Shown: positions 29,575 through 39,692, counted from the first letter of the stretch. The stretch: 64,000 nucleotides of DNA from Glutamicibacter halophytocola (GCF_001302565.1 NZ_CP012750.1:2232001-2296000), one strand, 5' to 3'. Numbers and translations are program-made. The notes: generated by a model from the letters alone, not told the origin.

Positions 29575-30033
29575 TTAATTGGCGCTGAATCCACCAGTGG
29601 ATCCGAAGCCACCGGCGCCACGGGCCGTCTCCTCGAGGGAATCGACTTGGGTGAACACCGCCTGTTCGACCTTCTGGATCACAAGCTGGGCAATGCGGTC
29701 GCCGCGGTTGATCGAAAAGGCTTCCTTCTTGTCAGTATTCAACAGCGTGACCATGATCTCACCGCGGTACCCCGCGTCAACAGTGCCCGGGGCATTAACA
29801 ACCGTTATCCCATGCTTGGTAGCCAGCCCGCTGCGCGGGTGCACCAGCCCGACATACCCGTGGGGAATAGCCAACGCGATGCCTGTACGAACCAGTGCGC
29901 GTTCACCTGGCTGAAGCACCAGTCCTTCGCGTGCGTGCAAGTCAGCGCCAGCGTCCGAAGGGTGAGCATAACCAGGCACTGGCAATTCGCTGTCTAGCAT
30001 CTTGATGGCGATCGAGATTGTTGGCTCACTCAT
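29575..30033 (-). CDS. dut: dUTP diphosphatase (dUTPase)
   Basis: The enzyme hydrolyses dUTP to dUMP and pyrophosphate, keeping uracil out of DNA and feeding dTMP synthesis. The 152-residue product is the trimeric type: motif 1 AGADLHA, motif 2 PRSGLA, motif 3 [14 protein letters not shown] and the C-terminal motif 5 [11 protein letters not shown]. All five motifs are intact. It is the first gene of a minus-strand run (dut, DUF3710, OB-fold). Confidence 0.95.
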   Translation of the reverse strand: MSEPTISIAIKMLDSELPVPGYAHPSDAGADLHAREGLVLQPGERALVRTGIALAIPHGYVGLVHPRSGLATKHGITVVNAPGTVDAGYRGEIMVTLLNTDKKEAFSINRGDRIAQLVIQKVEQAVFTQVDSLEETARGAGGFGSTGGFSAN

Positions 30034-30160
30034 CAGTTTGGTTATCCCCCGGGAGTTTTGTGAAGTGGTCGTTCGACAGTTTTGTTGAGTTAACTCTATC
30101 GTGCGCGGCTAGGAATGGGCTGTCACATGCGCCCCGTTCTTGGCTCAAAGAATTATTGCC

Positions 30161-30166
30161 TAGACT
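30161..30166 (+). promoter_or_regulatory. Candidate -10 box of a leaderless transcript for the DUF3093 gene
   Basis: TAGACT lies 7 nt before the ATG at 30174. TTGGCT (30140-30145) is a possible -35, though its 15-bp spacing is short. Confidence 0.4.
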
Positions 30167-30173
30167 TGGAATC

Positions 30174-30707
30174 ATGAGTAACACCAGCCCTGCGGCATCG
30201 AGCGTCCTGTACAGCGAAAAACTTTGGCCTTCGGCCAGCACCTGGATTTGGCCAATCATTATCGCATTGACCGCCGGTATCGCTGTTGCGCCGATCAGCG
30301 CCCCGCTCGGCTGGGGCATCGGAGCGGCAATGCTCGTTGCCCTCGTGGTCATTTTCCTCGTGCGCGTGCCGAGCATCGAAGTCACCGATTCGACGGTAAC
30401 TGTCGGCCGTGCCAGCATCGAACGACAGTTTGTCGGTGAAGTAGTGGGCTACCGCGGCGAAGAAGCCTTCAAGCAGCGTGGGCAGAAATTGCACGGCCTG
30501 GCTTACATGTTGTTGCGTGGATGGCTAGATGGCGTGGTCAAAATGGAAGTTACCGATGAGCGGGATACCACTCCGTACTGGCTTACTTCCACCCGCCGCC
30601 CCGAAGAATTGGCAGCTTCCCTAGGCGGAGTCATGTATGAGTTCACCGAAGAAGGCAAGGCAGAAGCCGAAGCCGGGGAAGACTCTCCGCTGACTCCTGA
30701 AGACTGA
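30174..30707 (+). CDS. DUF3093 family membrane protein
   Basis: A 177-residue protein with two close hydrophobic helices (residues about 22-60), then a soluble domain with IEVTDSTVTVGRASIERQFVG and YWLTSTRRPEELAASL. This matches DUF3093, an actinobacterial family of unknown function located beside dut. The frame is open upstream, but the ATG at 30174 sits directly behind a -10-like box and gives the family start. The C-terminus is acidic. It converges on DUF4193. Confidence 0.85.
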   Translation: MSNTSPAASSVLYSEKLWPSASTWIWPIIIALTAGIAVAPISAPLGWGIGAAMLVALVVIFLVRVPSIEVTDSTVTVGRASIERQFVGEVVGYRGEEAFKQRGQKLHGLAYMLLRGWLDGVVKMEVTDERDTTPYWLTSTRRPEELAASLGGVMYEFTEEGKAEAEAGEDSPLTPED

Positions 30708-30744
30708 TTTCGAGGCTGCCAGAGCAGGAATATCCGCATAGAAG

Positions 30745-30780
30745 ATCCCCAATACTGAACGATCAGTGTTGGGGATTTAT
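30745..30780. terminator. Terminator between DUF3093 and DUF4193 genes
   Basis: Arms ATCCCCAATACTGA (30745-30758) and TCAGTGTTGGGGAT (30763-30776), with one G-T pair and a 4-nt loop. A short T stretch follows on the plus strand. Confidence 0.65.
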
Positions 30781-31076
30781 CCTTCGCACTCGCTGCAGAA
30801 CTTCTGGCCGTTCTCTTCGCGCACCAGCTGCGTACGGTGCCGGACCATGAAGCAGGACGCGCATGTGAATTCATCAGCTTGTTCGCTAAGAATCTCTACG
30901 CTGGCTTCCTCCTGGGCTGCCTCTCCGCCCGGCAACACATATTCTTCGGCCAACGATGCTTCAGACTCATCGATCAGGTTTGCCATTTCAGCGGTCTTGC
31001 CCGCTTTAAGCTCAGCGATCTCCTTGGCGCGATCCTCTTCCGAGATAACGGCTGGTGCAGCAGATTCAATTGCCAT
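30777..31076 (-). CDS. DUF4193 family small zinc-binding protein
   Basis: A 99-residue acidic protein. The C-terminal 35 residues hold two CxxC pairs (CASC and CSEC) that should bind zinc; the N-terminal two thirds are helical and Glu-rich. DUF4193 is actinobacterial and of unknown function; the position next to dut and DUF3093 matches mycobacteria (Rv2699c). The ATG at 31076 gives the family start. A TATACT (-10-like) lies at 31155-31160 on the minus strand. Confidence 0.9.
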   Translation of the reverse strand: MAIESAAPAVISEEDRAKEIAELKAGKTAEMANLIDESEASLAEEYVLPGGEAAQEEASVEILSEQADEFTCASCFMVRHRTQLVREENGQKFCSECEG

Positions 31077-31337
31077 GATCGTTTTTCGCTCTTTCCTGCA
31101 GGTATTCAATCGAGCCGGTAGGTCCACAACGTGAAAAATTCACACCGGCCTAAAAGTATAACGTTCTTCCGGGCAATCCATTCCCATGGGGCAGGACATC
31201 AGCCACCGGCTGAAGTTATCGGGAAATAAGGCGTGAAGTTGATGACTATTCTTGCGCCACACCCGGGGCGGTGGTAGGAATTCAGCCTTCGAGGTGGCAG
31301 AGTTTTACTCAGGAAATAGAGCGTGTGGAGGGTATTA

Positions 31338-32399
31338 ATGCGTCAGCTGAGACTGGTAGGAATTCATGAAAATGGTTCCAGCCTGCAGGTCAGCAGCGAC
31401 GACGGGATGAGCTACGAGCTCCCCGTTGACGATGCACTGCGCAGTGCAATGGCAGAAATAGCTCGCTCGCGGGCTCCGAGAAATCGCGAAGAGTCCTCGG
31501 TCCACTCGCCACGTGAAATTCAGGCCCGCGTGCGTGCCGGTGCTTCTGCCTACGATCTGTCCCTTGAATGGGATATTCCCGTTGAGGACATCGTGAAGTA
31601 CGAAGGTCCGGTGCTTGCCGAGCGCGAACACATAGCCGAGCTGGCTCGCCGTGTGGAGGTCTCCGGTCCTCAGACCGATGCTGAATATCGCGAAGTCTTT
31701 GGAGAAGAACCTGCCGATCTGGGCTCCATGGTCGTGCACCGCTTCAACCAGTTGCACATCGATAGCGAAACCGCTCGGTGGAACTCGTGGAAGGATCCAG
31801 AAGGCCAGTGGATCATTACCGTTGAATTCGATTCGCCGTTGCCAACCGAAAATGTTGAATCCTTGGGAGCTGACTCCTCTGAGGTTTCCGGGAACGTCGC
31901 CCGCTGGGCCTTTGCCCCGGCACGCAAAACGTTGAAGAACCTGAATCGCTGGGCCCAGACGCTCAGCGAACAGGTCGCGCCGGAATACTTTCGCCCGATC
32001 TCGGCAGTAAGCCAGCCGGAACCAGAGCAGCCTGCGACCAACACCCCTGAAGCTGATGAAACTGAAGAGCTGGTAACACTGCTCAATGCTCGTCGAGGCC
32101 AGCGGCCAAAGGATCAGGATCCAGAACGCGAATCCCGTTTCAATGACATCATTGAACGCGGCATGAGCAAGTACGACACTGATGAAGAGGATTCGCTGCC
32201 TCACCTTCCGCAGGGAATTTCGCCGCGGACTTCGCAGTTGGTTGTCGTCACCGGTTCCGATCAAGGTGACTCCGACGCCGAGGACAAGCAAGGCGAGCAG
32301 AACAACGATGATTCCTCGCCGCGCAAGGCGAAGCGCTCATCGGTACCGAGCTGGGACGACATCATGTTCGGCAAGCGCAAAAAGGATACGGATTCCTAA
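31338..32399 (+). CDS. sepH: Cell-division regulator SepH (DUF3071)
   Basis: A 353-residue SepH protein. It starts with the typical MRQLRLVGIHENGSSL; residues about 60-105 form the helix-turn-helix part (SPREIQARVRAGASAYDLS), and the long middle is acidic and disordered. It ends in the conserved VPSWDDIMFGKRKK. In Streptomyces and mycobacteria SepH binds FtsZ and stimulates its assembly; the same role is inferred. The ATG at 31338 has GGAGGG 5 nt upstream. The 261-bp gap upstream, shared with the divergent DUF4193 gene, holds their promoters; I see nothing else there. Confidence 0.92.
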   Translation: MRQLRLVGIHENGSSLQVSSDDGMSYELPVDDALRSAMAEIARSRAPRNREESSVHSPREIQARVRAGASAYDLSLEWDIPVEDIVKYEGPVLAEREHIAELARRVEVSGPQTDAEYREVFGEEPADLGSMVVHRFNQLHIDSETARWNSWKDPEGQWIITVEFDSPLPTENVESLGADSSEVSGNVARWAFAPARKTLKNLNRWAQTLSEQVAPEYFRPISAVSQPEPEQPATNTPEADETEELVTLLNARRGQRPKDQDPERESRFNDIIERGMSKYDTDEEDSLPHLPQGISPRTSQLVVVTGSDQGDSDAEDKQGEQNNDDSSPRKAKRSSVPSWDDIMFGKRKKDTDS

Positions 32400-32419
32400 T
32401 CCGGAACCAGCCGTGCTTG

Positions 32420-32465
32420 AATGCGATCGGGCAACACCTGAAGGTGTTGCCCGATCGCATTTTCT
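32420..32465. terminator. Bidirectional terminator between sepH and the phosphodiesterase gene
   Basis: Perfect 20-bp arms (32420-32439 and 32442-32461) with a 2-nt loop, followed by TTTCT. It serves both convergent genes. Confidence 0.88.
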
Positions 32466-33648
32466 ATTTGGTTCGATGCACCAGCAGCGGAACGTATCGC
32501 TCCCCCGATGTGAGAGAGCCATGCTGCCCAACCATTTCAAAAGCCATGGGAGCGACCCTGCGGCCATCGTAAAAAGCAATGGATTCCGCAGCCAGGATCA
32601 TCAGATCCCCGAGCCTGGCTTCATGTTCTGGGGTGATCGGCCCAAAATAGCCACGATCTATGGCCTCTTGGCGGGTCAAGATCCACGCTTTGGAACCAAA
32701 TTCCTTATGCCATGCGTGCTTGACTTTGAGCCTGCTGGTTTCGTCTGTCCCCGGTGCGAAGGTCAGCTGGACTCCACGCGGTTCCCCGCTCGTCAGCTCG
32801 ACGCCATCAACCAGTTCCGGATACCTGCTGTAGTCGATCCGCTGCGATTCGGGAACATCCACCATCCCGTGGTCGCCCGTAATCAGCACCGTGGTTTCTT
32901 CCGGCAACCGTGACACGAGGCTCTTGATGACGTAGTCAAGCTCTTCCAAAGTGTCGCGCCACTGGCTGGAATCGACACCGAATTTGTGGCCAGTCTTGTC
33001 CAGCTCATTAAAGTACGTGTACACCAGCGCATTGCGCTGGGATTCAAAGACGGTGTGCGTAGCTCGTGCCCGTGCCAACGGCTGATTCGCCGCCACAAAT
33101 TTAGGCCCGCGCAGCGATGCCCTGGTTAATGCGGACTTCGCAAACATTGGGATGGACACCGTTGCGACATGTATGCCGTGCTCCGCCACCTTTTCGAAAA
33201 CCGTAGGACGGGTTTGCCAGGCTTCCGGGTTGAGGTCGCTAGGCCAGCCGCCAAGCTGGTTGACAACGCGACGCCGGGCCGGATCCACCACGTCATAGCC
33301 GAGCATTCCGTGTTCGCCCGGGGTAACGCCGGTGGCAAGACTGCTCAGAGAGGTTGCCGTGGTCGAGGGGAATCCTGTTCCAAGCTTGCGGCCTTCGGCA
33401 AATAGTGAACGCAAAAACGGTGCATGCCCAACGTGGCTTTTGAGCTGGTTCCAGCCCAGGCCATCAACCATGATCACCACAACGCGCCTAGTCGGTTGGA
33501 GCCCCAGGGCGTTGCTGAATCCAGGAACCCCCAAGGCAGTTGCAGCCGAAGGAAGAATTTCAGATAGCGTCGCTTGGCCATACTGCGGCGCATCCGGGAT
33601 TTTTTGTGCTGGCACCGAAAGTTCAGCTGCGTTCAGCGACTCGTGCAT
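32464..33648 (-). CDS. Alkaline-phosphatase-superfamily phosphodiesterase / nucleotide pyrophosphatase
   Basis: A 394-residue metal-dependent hydrolase. The metal-binding aspartate is in VVVIMVDGLGWNQL, the nucleophilic threonine in GFPSTTATSLSSLATG, further metal ligands in YFNELDKTGHKFG and TGDHGM, and the last histidine in EMVGQHGSLT. This is the nucleotide pyrophosphatase/phosphodiesterase (NPP) arrangement. No signal peptide is seen, so a cytoplasmic substrate is likely but unknown. The ATG at 33648 is 2 nt after the stop of DUF5998, so they are co-transcribed. Confidence 0.88.
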   Translation of the reverse strand: MHESLNAAELSVPAQKIPDAPQYGQATLSEILPSAATALGVPGFSNALGLQPTRRVVVIMVDGLGWNQLKSHVGHAPFLRSLFAEGRKLGTGFPSTTATSLSSLATGVTPGEHGMLGYDVVDPARRRVVNQLGGWPSDLNPEAWQTRPTVFEKVAEHGIHVATVSIPMFAKSALTRASLRGPKFVAANQPLARARATHTVFESQRNALVYTYFNELDKTGHKFGVDSSQWRDTLEELDYVIKSLVSRLPEETTVLITGDHGMVDVPESQRIDYSRYPELVDGVELTSGEPRGVQLTFAPGTDETSRLKVKHAWHKEFGSKAWILTRQEAIDRGYFGPITPEHEARLGDLMILAAESIAFYDGRRVAPMAFEMVGQHGSLTSGERYVPLLVHRTK

Positions 33649-33650
33649 GC

Positions 33651-34238
33651 TCAAGCGATCGTAGCCAATCGCAGTCGCACCGCAAATTCGCGTGCTTTAT
33701 TGACAGCACGCTGTCCATCAGCCTCGGCGCTGACACGGATAACCAGGTCTTCGGGCTGGGACGTGCCGTTGAGCCCGTGGTCGGCATCGCATTGGGGATC
33801 GCCACAGGCAGCCGGAGCCAGGTCAATGCGCTTGGTGCCGCCCCAGGACATGCCGAAGGTCAATTCCTTCACTGGATCCCCGGATGAATAGTGCTGTGGC
33901 TGGTGGTACACATAGCTCGTTGCTACCGACGAGATACGTGATAGTGCAATCATTTCAACGGAAACCTGAGCCATAACGTCCTTGCCATGGTCATCAAGCT
34001 GCTGGTCATCGACGTGCAAAATGAAAAGCACCTTTTCGCTCTTCACCATGACCGTAATATGGCGGTGCACTTCGGTGTGGTCGAAATGAGTTTCCAGATG
34101 TACATAGTGGTCGAGTACTGGCTGCCCGGTCATTGCTTCGGCAAGGACATCCTGAACCATCTGCGGGTAGAAGCCCGCCCGTACCAGATCGTCGAGAAGC
34201 TCAGCGCCCGGAGCAGTCGAATATGTTGGAGAACTCAT
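33651..34238 (-). CDS. DUF5998 family protein
   Basis: A 195-residue protein of the actinobacterial DUF5998 family, function unknown. It has a helical N-terminus, a central beta-rich part (HYVHLETHFDHTEVHRHITV) and two cysteines in AACGDPQCDAD that might bind metal. TAGAAT lies 6 nt before the ATG and there is no ribosome binding site, so it is probably a leaderless transcript. It is the first gene of a pair with the phosphodiesterase. Confidence 0.82.
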   Translation of the reverse strand: MSSPTYSTAPGAELLDDLVRAGFYPQMVQDVLAEAMTGQPVLDHYVHLETHFDHTEVHRHITVMVKSEKVLFILHVDDQQLDDHGKDVMAQVSVEMIALSRISSVATSYVYHQPQHYSSGDPVKELTFGMSWGGTKRIDLAPAACGDPQCDADHGLNGTSQPEDLVIRVSAEADGQRAVNKAREFAVRLRLATIA

Positions 34239-34244
34239 AAGCCA

Positions 34245-34250
34245 ATTCTA
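34245..34250 (-). promoter_or_regulatory. Candidate -10 box of a leaderless transcript for DUF5998
   Basis: On the minus strand TAGAAT ends 6 nt before the ATG at 34238. Confidence 0.45.
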
Positions 34251-34288
34251 CTCAGTAGCTACGCCCAATTCACGTTTTGCCCAACTGC

Positions 34289-36949
34289 TCAGCTTCGCAA
34301 TGCTCGGCGCACGCTGTCAGTCCGTTGCTCAGCGTTGCTGATCTGGATATTAACTGACAAGACACTCAGCGAATTGGCCGAGACCGAGATTGGAGCGAAC
34401 TTTGCGACAGTGACCTCAGGATGATTGTCCTTGAAGAGCGATACGCGGGTAACAAAGTCTTTTAATGCCTCCAGATCCACCGCGGCAAGCCCTTGATATC
34501 CCAGTAGCCTGACGCTGCTTCGGGGACGACGAATCAGTTGCTCCAGATCATGTGTTGAGAGGGGTGCCACGCCGTGGGCCCAATCGTCCAAGAGGTTCAC
34601 GGGATCGCCGCTGAGCCCAAAGGAGATCACGGGGCCAAGCAATGGGTCCTCGACCGCTTTCACTACACAGGCTTGCCCGGCCGGCGCCATGCTTTGAACC
34701 TCGAGAGCATCGACGCCGTAGTTGCGCATCAGCAGCTTCATATGGGTGAAGTTTGCCTCCAGGCTCTGCTTATCTGGAATGCTCAAGCGGACCCCTCCGA
34801 GGTCCAGTCTTTGGCGCAGGTCTGGATCGTTGGCTTTCAGGGCGACCGGCCAGCCAAGTTCATCCGCCGCATCTATGGCTTCTGAAACCGTGTTGACTAC
34901 CCGGGAACCGTAGATCTGAATTCCGTAGAACCCCAGCAGCTTTTGCGCTTGGGCTTCGGAAAGTTCAAGCAGGTTGGTGCCTGAAACCGTGGCCACTAGT
35001 TCTGCGAGGTATTCGCCTGCCCCTTCGGCGTCTATTCCGTCCGGGTCCTCGATGGGTTCGTAGGGAACATCCACCCATTGCTGATAGCCGTACGCTTTCG
35101 CCAAGGCGCCAATGGCCGTAGTGGGCGACGTGTATAGCGGAACTCCTTGCTTCACGCCGCCGGTAATTTCAGAGCTTGACAGGCCTGGCACCAAAGCCAC
35201 AATCGGCTTCGGCTGGTCAAGGAATTCGCGGGCAACTTCTAAAACCGCTGAGGTTTCAAGTCCGGAATAGGGCAGGTGCGCCAGAAGCACAGTATGCACG
35301 TCCGAGTCCTCAACGAGCTCTTTGAGCCGCCGCCGGAGCATGGGAATGGCCCGTGATTGCCCGATGCTGTAATCAAGTTCTTCGCCGTGAATGGCGGCGT
35401 TGAGGTTCCGGTCCTCGGCGACATCGCAAATGACTTCGGCGATGGTCAAAGAATTCGAGATGATTGCGACATTTGGCCCCTGGGGTGGCGGGAATACCGA
35501 CAGCAAGGACGTCACATCCAATAATTCTTCCGATGAGCGAACGCGAATGACACCGGATTGGCGCAAGATGGCGTTCATCGCTCCTGCTGGCGCTTGCCCG
35601 ACGCGTACCGAGTGGCCTGGCGGGAGCCGGCGGCCCATGACATCAGTTTTCGCCACGACCACTGGCTTGCGACGCGCTAGCCTGCGCGCAATGCGGGCAA
35701 ATTTTCGTGGGTTGCCGAAGGATTCCAAGTACATGGCAACAACGTCCGTGCGCGGATCATCCTCGAAAAACTGCATGGCGTCATTGCCGGACACGTCGGC
35801 GCGCAAGCCAGCAGAAATTGCGCTGCTGACGCCGACGCCTTGTTGAATGCCCACGCCCTGGAGGATCATCCCCATCGCAGCCGATTGGCTGAAAAAACCC
35901 ACATTGCCCCGGCTCGGAACTCCGGGACTACCCGAAACATGCAGATTGACCGAGGGATCGGTATTGATGAGTCCAAGGGATGCCGGCCCCACCACACGCA
36001 TGCCGTTGGCCCGGGCCAAAGCGACCAATTCGCGTTGGGCCGAGAGCCCTTGAGCAGATTCATACCCAGCGGACATGATGATCAGTGCCTTCACCCCATG
36101 TTTGGCGCAGTCCTGGATGGCTTCCAGGACTCGCTCTCTTGGGATGCATAGGACCGCCACGTCAACGGCGCCGGGAAGTTCGGTGACCCTGCCATAAGCG
36201 ACCATACCTCCAACTTCAAGGGCAGCATCGTTCACCGCATAGACGGTGCCTGTGTAACCGGACTCGACGATCCTCTCCAAAACGTCATGGCCTAATTTTC
36301 CCCAGGTGCGGCTTGCACCGATCACCGCTATCGACTGTGGTGATAATAGGCCTGCAACACTGCTCGCTTCCGCTCGGTGCTCCCGGGACTCGGTGACTTC
36401 ACGAGACTTCTCGGTGGGGCTGATGGAAAATTCCAGCATCACCACCCCGTCTTCAAAGTGCCTGGCCACCGCGTAACCTGCATCCGAGAAGACCGTCAGC
36501 ATCTTGCGGTTTTCCGGAAGTACCTCGGCCGAGAATTTCTCGATGCCGTTTTCGCGGGCTGCTGCTGCCAAGTGCTCCAGCAAGATCGAGCCAATGCCAG
36601 TCCCCTGATATTCGTCGGAGACGTTGAAGGCAACTTCGGCCTCTTTTGGATCATCGAGCCGGTCATAACGGCCAACACCAATAATCCTTGATCCGCGCAC
36701 CACTGTGAAGGCGACTCGATTCACATGGTCGACGTTGGTGAACCGTTCGAGCTCTTTAGGGGTCAGGGAGGACTTGTACGTAAAATAGCGTAGGTAGACC
36801 GAGGTTTCGGATTGATGCTTGTGCATCTCTTGCAGGGCCTGCGCATCCATTGGGGTGATGGGCCGCAGATGTGCCGTTGTTCCGTCGCGAAGCACAACAT
36901 CTGCTTCCCAATGCGCTGGATATGCCGCCGAAAGTTTACGATCCACCAT
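34289..36949 (-). CDS. Bifunctional GNAT acetyltransferase / acyl-CoA synthetase (NDP-forming) fusion, Pat-type
   Basis: An 886-residue fusion. Residues about 20-175 are a GNAT domain (acetyl-CoA site DEYQGTGIGSILLEHLA). From about residue 195 comes a CoA-binding domain (SIAVIGASRTWGKLGHDVL) and a succinyl-CoA-ligase-like region (FFSQSAAMGM). The C-terminal 220 residues form an ATP-grasp domain. Proteins of this layout in Streptomyces are protein-lysine acetyltransferases that can inactivate acetyl-CoA synthetase. At the position of the SHTG phospho-histidine motif of active NDP-forming enzymes I read GHSV, so ligase activity is doubtful. The ATG at 36949 has TATTCT 6 nt upstream. It is divergent from parC. 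Confidence 0.88.
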   Translation of the reverse strand: MVDRKLSAAYPAHWEADVVLRDGTTAHLRPITPMDAQALQEMHKHQSETSVYLRYFTYKSSLTPKELERFTNVDHVNRVAFTVVRGSRIIGVGRYDRLDDPKEAEVAFNVSDEYQGTGIGSILLEHLAAAARENGIEKFSAEVLPENRKMLTVFSDAGYAVARHFEDGVVMLEFSISPTEKSREVTESREHRAEASSVAGLLSPQSIAVIGASRTWGKLGHDVLERIVESGYTGTVYAVNDAALEVGGMVAYGRVTELPGAVDVAVLCIPRERVLEAIQDCAKHGVKALIIMSAGYESAQGLSAQRELVALARANGMRVVGPASLGLINTDPSVNLHVSGSPGVPSRGNVGFFSQSAAMGMILQGVGIQQGVGVSSAISAGLRADVSGNDAMQFFEDDPRTDVVAMYLESFGNPRKFARIARRLARRKPVVVAKTDVMGRRLPPGHSVRVGQAPAGAMNAILRQSGVIRVRSSEELLDVTSLLSVFPPPQGPNVAIISNSLTIAEVICDVAEDRNLNAAIHGEELDYSIGQSRAIPMLRRRLKELVEDSDVHTVLLAHLPYSGLETSAVLEVAREFLDQPKPIVALVPGLSSSEITGGVKQGVPLYTSPTTAIGALAKAYGYQQWVDVPYEPIEDPDGIDAEGAGEYLAELVATVSGTNLLELSEAQAQKLLGFYGIQIYGSRVVNTVSEAIDAADELGWPVALKANDPDLRQRLDLGGVRLSIPDKQSLEANFTHMKLLMRNYGVDALEVQSMAPAGQACVVKAVEDPLLGPVISFGLSGDPVNLLDDWAHGVAPLSTHDLEQLIRRPRSSVRLLGYQGLAAVDLEALKDFVTRVSLFKDNHPEVTVAKFAPISVSANSLSVLSVNIQISNAEQRTDSVRRALRS

Positions 36950-36955
36950 AGGCTT

Positions 36956-36961
36956 AGAATA
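36956..36961 (-). promoter_or_regulatory. Candidate -10 box of a leaderless transcript for the Pat-type fusion
   Basis: On the minus strand TATTCT ends 6 nt before the ATG at 36949, with no ribosome binding site. Confidence 0.45.
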
Positions 36962-37047
36962 GTCGCGACCTTGGTGATGTGCCCAGACGCAACACGAAGT
37001 ATCGACGGCCCCGGCCGCACCACAGCAGATGAAGGACAAATAGAGTA

Positions 37048-39672
37048 ATGGCTCGTAAGAAGTCTGAAGAGATTCCAGAGGATTTCGTTGAAAATATCGT
37101 CGATATCGACGTCACCAATGAAATGGAATCCTCCTTCTTGGAGTACGCCTATTCCGTCATCTATTCACGTGCCCTTCCCGACGCCCGTGACGGACTGAAA
37201 CCAGTACAGCGTCGAATTCTTTTTCAGATGTCCCAAATGGGGCTGCGCCCCGAAAAGGGCCATGTCAAGTCCGCCCGCGTGGTGGGCGAAGTCATGGGAA
37301 AGCTGCACCCGCATGGCGACGCCGCCATTTATGATGCGATGGTTCGACTGGCCCAGGACTTCTCGCTGCGCTTGCCGCTCATTGATGGGCACGGCAACTT
37401 CGGCTCGCTGGATGATGGACCTGCGGCGCCACGCTATACCGAGGCGCGACTGGCCGCATCCGCTGTGGCGATGACGGCGAACCTGGATGAAGACGTCGTG
37501 AACTTCATTCCGAACTACGACAACCAGTTCATGCAGCCCGAGGTGCTCCCGGCGGCTTTCCCCAACCTCTTGGTTAACGGAACCACCGGCATCGCCGTGG
37601 GCATGGCAACGAACATGGCACCGCATAACCTGGGCGAAGTGATCGCGGCCGCGCGGCATCTGCTCATTGAGCCCGAAGCCACGGTCGAAGAACTGATGAA
37701 GTTCATCCCGGGTCCTGACTTGCCGTCAGGCGGAAGCATCATCGGCCTCGACGGCGTTAAAGATGCGTACCGCACCGGGCGGGGCCTGTTCCGCACCCGA
37801 GCTACGGTAGAGCTGGAAAAGGTCTCGGCACGCAAGTCGGCGCTGGTGGTCACCGAGCTGCCGTACGGCGTAGGGCCTGAAAAGGTGATCGAAAAGATCA
37901 AGGACGGCGTCAACAACAAGAAGATCGTCGGCATCTCTGATGTTGTTGATCTGACTGATCGCCACCACGGCCTGAAGCTGGTCATTGAGCTGAAGAATGG
38001 CTTCAACGCCAATGCGGTGCTGGCTAGCCTGTTCAAGTACACCCCCATGGAGGATTCCTTCGGCATCAATAACGTTGCCCTGGTCAATGGGCAACCGCGG
38101 ACCATGGGATTGCGTGAACTGCTCACGGTCTATGTCGACCACCGGCTTGATGTCGTGCGCCGACGCACCGTTTACCGTTTGGCCAAGCGTGAAGACCGCC
38201 TGCATCTGGTCGAGGGCTTGCTGATCGCCATCGTAGATATTGATGACGTTATCGCCATCATCCGTTCGTCGGAACAGACCAATGAAGCACGCCAGAGGCT
38301 GATGACGGTCTTTGACCTCAGCGAGCCACAGGCAAACCATATTCTGGAACTGCGCCTGCGCCAGCTGACCAAATATTCCAAGCTTGAGCTGGAAACCGAA
38401 GCAGAGCAGCTGCGCGAGGAAATCGAGAAGCTGCGAGCCATCCTGGAATCCGACCAATTGCTGCGTTCTGTGGTCTCCGAGGAGTTGGAAGCCATGGCGG
38501 AGACCTTCGGCACGCCTCGTCGGACAAAACTCCTCAAGTCCGCGCAGCTCGCTCCGCTCAAGGGCACCGCCTTGCCGGAAGCGGTCGGCAGCGGCAAGCA
38601 GGTGAAGCTGACTATGGAGATTTCCGATAGCGCGTGCTGGGCGCTGCTCTCAGCCACCGGCCAGATCGCTCGCACCCACGATCGCGCCCAGCTGGACTTC
38701 GCCTCAGCCCGGATTAAGCACGATGTGCTGATCTCCCAGGTGGCCTCCAGTGCCCGCGGCGAAATCGGCGCACTAACCAGCACCGGCAGGATCATGCGCA
38801 TTTCCCTGATTGACGTGCCCGTGCTGCCTGAGTCCCACGGGTTCCCGCAGCTGGCACAGGGTGTTCCGGTGGCCGAGTTCCTGAAACTTCCCAAGAATGA
38901 AACGGTCATCGCGCTCGTTCCATTAAATGAGGTCCTGGCCATTGGTACCCGTCAGGGCGTCGTGAAGCGAGTGACCCCGGAGTACCCGTTGAACCGTGAC
39001 GAGTTCGAGGCCATTACGCTCAAGGACGGCGATGCGGTGGTTGCCGCTGCGGTGGCTGGAGAAGACGACGAATTGGTCTTCCTCACCCGCGGTGCGCAAC
39101 TGCTGCGATTCCCTGCCTCTGCTGTGCGCCCGCAGGGGCGCACCGGCCGCGGCATGGCCGGAATCAAGCTCAGCGCCGATGACCACGTCATCTTCTTTGG
39201 TGTCGTCCCCCCGTCGGCACAGAATGCCGTAGTGGCGACCATTGCTGCGGGTTCGCAAACCTTGCCTGGAACTTCTGGCCAGTCGGTGAAGCTCACCGAG
39301 TTTGCCGAGTTCCCCGCCAAGGGGCGTGCCACGGCCGGTGTTCGCGCCCACCGTTTCATCAAGGGTGAAGACCACCTGCAGCTTGCCTTTGCCGGGCAGG
39401 GACCAGCGCGAGCTAGTTCAAGTGCCGGTGTGGTTCGGGCCTTGCCGACAGAGTTCGGAAAGCGTGATGGATCCGGGGCACCGCTTGCACAGACCGTCAA
39501 CATCCTCGGCGGTTCTTTGAGCGCTGCCGAATCATCCGCTGCCCAGGCACCGGACTCACCTGCCGACGCACCAGTGGGCAACGCAGTTCAAGACGAGCAT
39601 CCGAAGGCAGCCCCGGCGTTCAACCCGGGCGAAGATACCTTGCCCTTTGACGACGGCGGAGTAATTCTCTAG
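37048..39672 (+). CDS. parC: DNA topoisomerase IV subunit A (type IIA topoisomerase, ParC)
   Basis: An 874-residue type IIA topoisomerase A subunit that breaks and rejoins DNA. The catalytic tyrosine is Tyr130 in PRYTEARLA; the quinolone region reads [17 protein letters not shown], with Ala92 where E. coli GyrA has Ser83 and Asp96 at the Asp87 position. The C-terminal beta-pinwheel contains QGRTGRG, a degenerate GyrA box, so decatenation rather than supercoiling is expected. The parE gene 8 kb away and the Streptomyces hrdB-parE-parC order support topoisomerase IV over gyrase. GAAGGA lies 11 nt before the ATG. The last 60 residues are low-complexity. Confidence 0.9.
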   Translation: MARKKSEEIPEDFVENIVDIDVTNEMESSFLEYAYSVIYSRALPDARDGLKPVQRRILFQMSQMGLRPEKGHVKSARVVGEVMGKLHPHGDAAIYDAMVRLAQDFSLRLPLIDGHGNFGSLDDGPAAPRYTEARLAASAVAMTANLDEDVVNFIPNYDNQFMQPEVLPAAFPNLLVNGTTGIAVGMATNMAPHNLGEVIAAARHLLIEPEATVEELMKFIPGPDLPSGGSIIGLDGVKDAYRTGRGLFRTRATVELEKVSARKSALVVTELPYGVGPEKVIEKIKDGVNNKKIVGISDVVDLTDRHHGLKLVIELKNGFNANAVLASLFKYTPMEDSFGINNVALVNGQPRTMGLRELLTVYVDHRLDVVRRRTVYRLAKREDRLHLVEGLLIAIVDIDDVIAIIRSSEQTNEARQRLMTVFDLSEPQANHILELRLRQLTKYSKLELETEAEQLREEIEKLRAILESDQLLRSVVSEELEAMAETFGTPRRTKLLKSAQLAPLKGTALPEAVGSGKQVKLTMEISDSACWALLSATGQIARTHDRAQLDFASARIKHDVLISQVASSARGEIGALTSTGRIMRISLIDVPVLPESHGFPQLAQGVPVAEFLKLPKNETVIALVPLNEVLAIGTRQGVVKRVTPEYPLNRDEFEAITLKDGDAVVAAAVAGEDDELVFLTRGAQLLRFPASAVRPQGRTGRGMAGIKLSADDHVIFFGVVPPSAQNAVVATIAAGSQTLPGTSGQSVKLTEFAEFPAKGRATAGVRAHRFIKGEDHLQLAFAGQGPARASSSAGVVRALPTEFGKRDGSGAPLAQTVNILGGSLSAAESSAAQAPDSPADAPVGNAVQDEHPKAAPAFNPGEDTLPFDDGGVIL

Positions 39673-39692
39673 GCAGCTGGGTTCGACACGGA

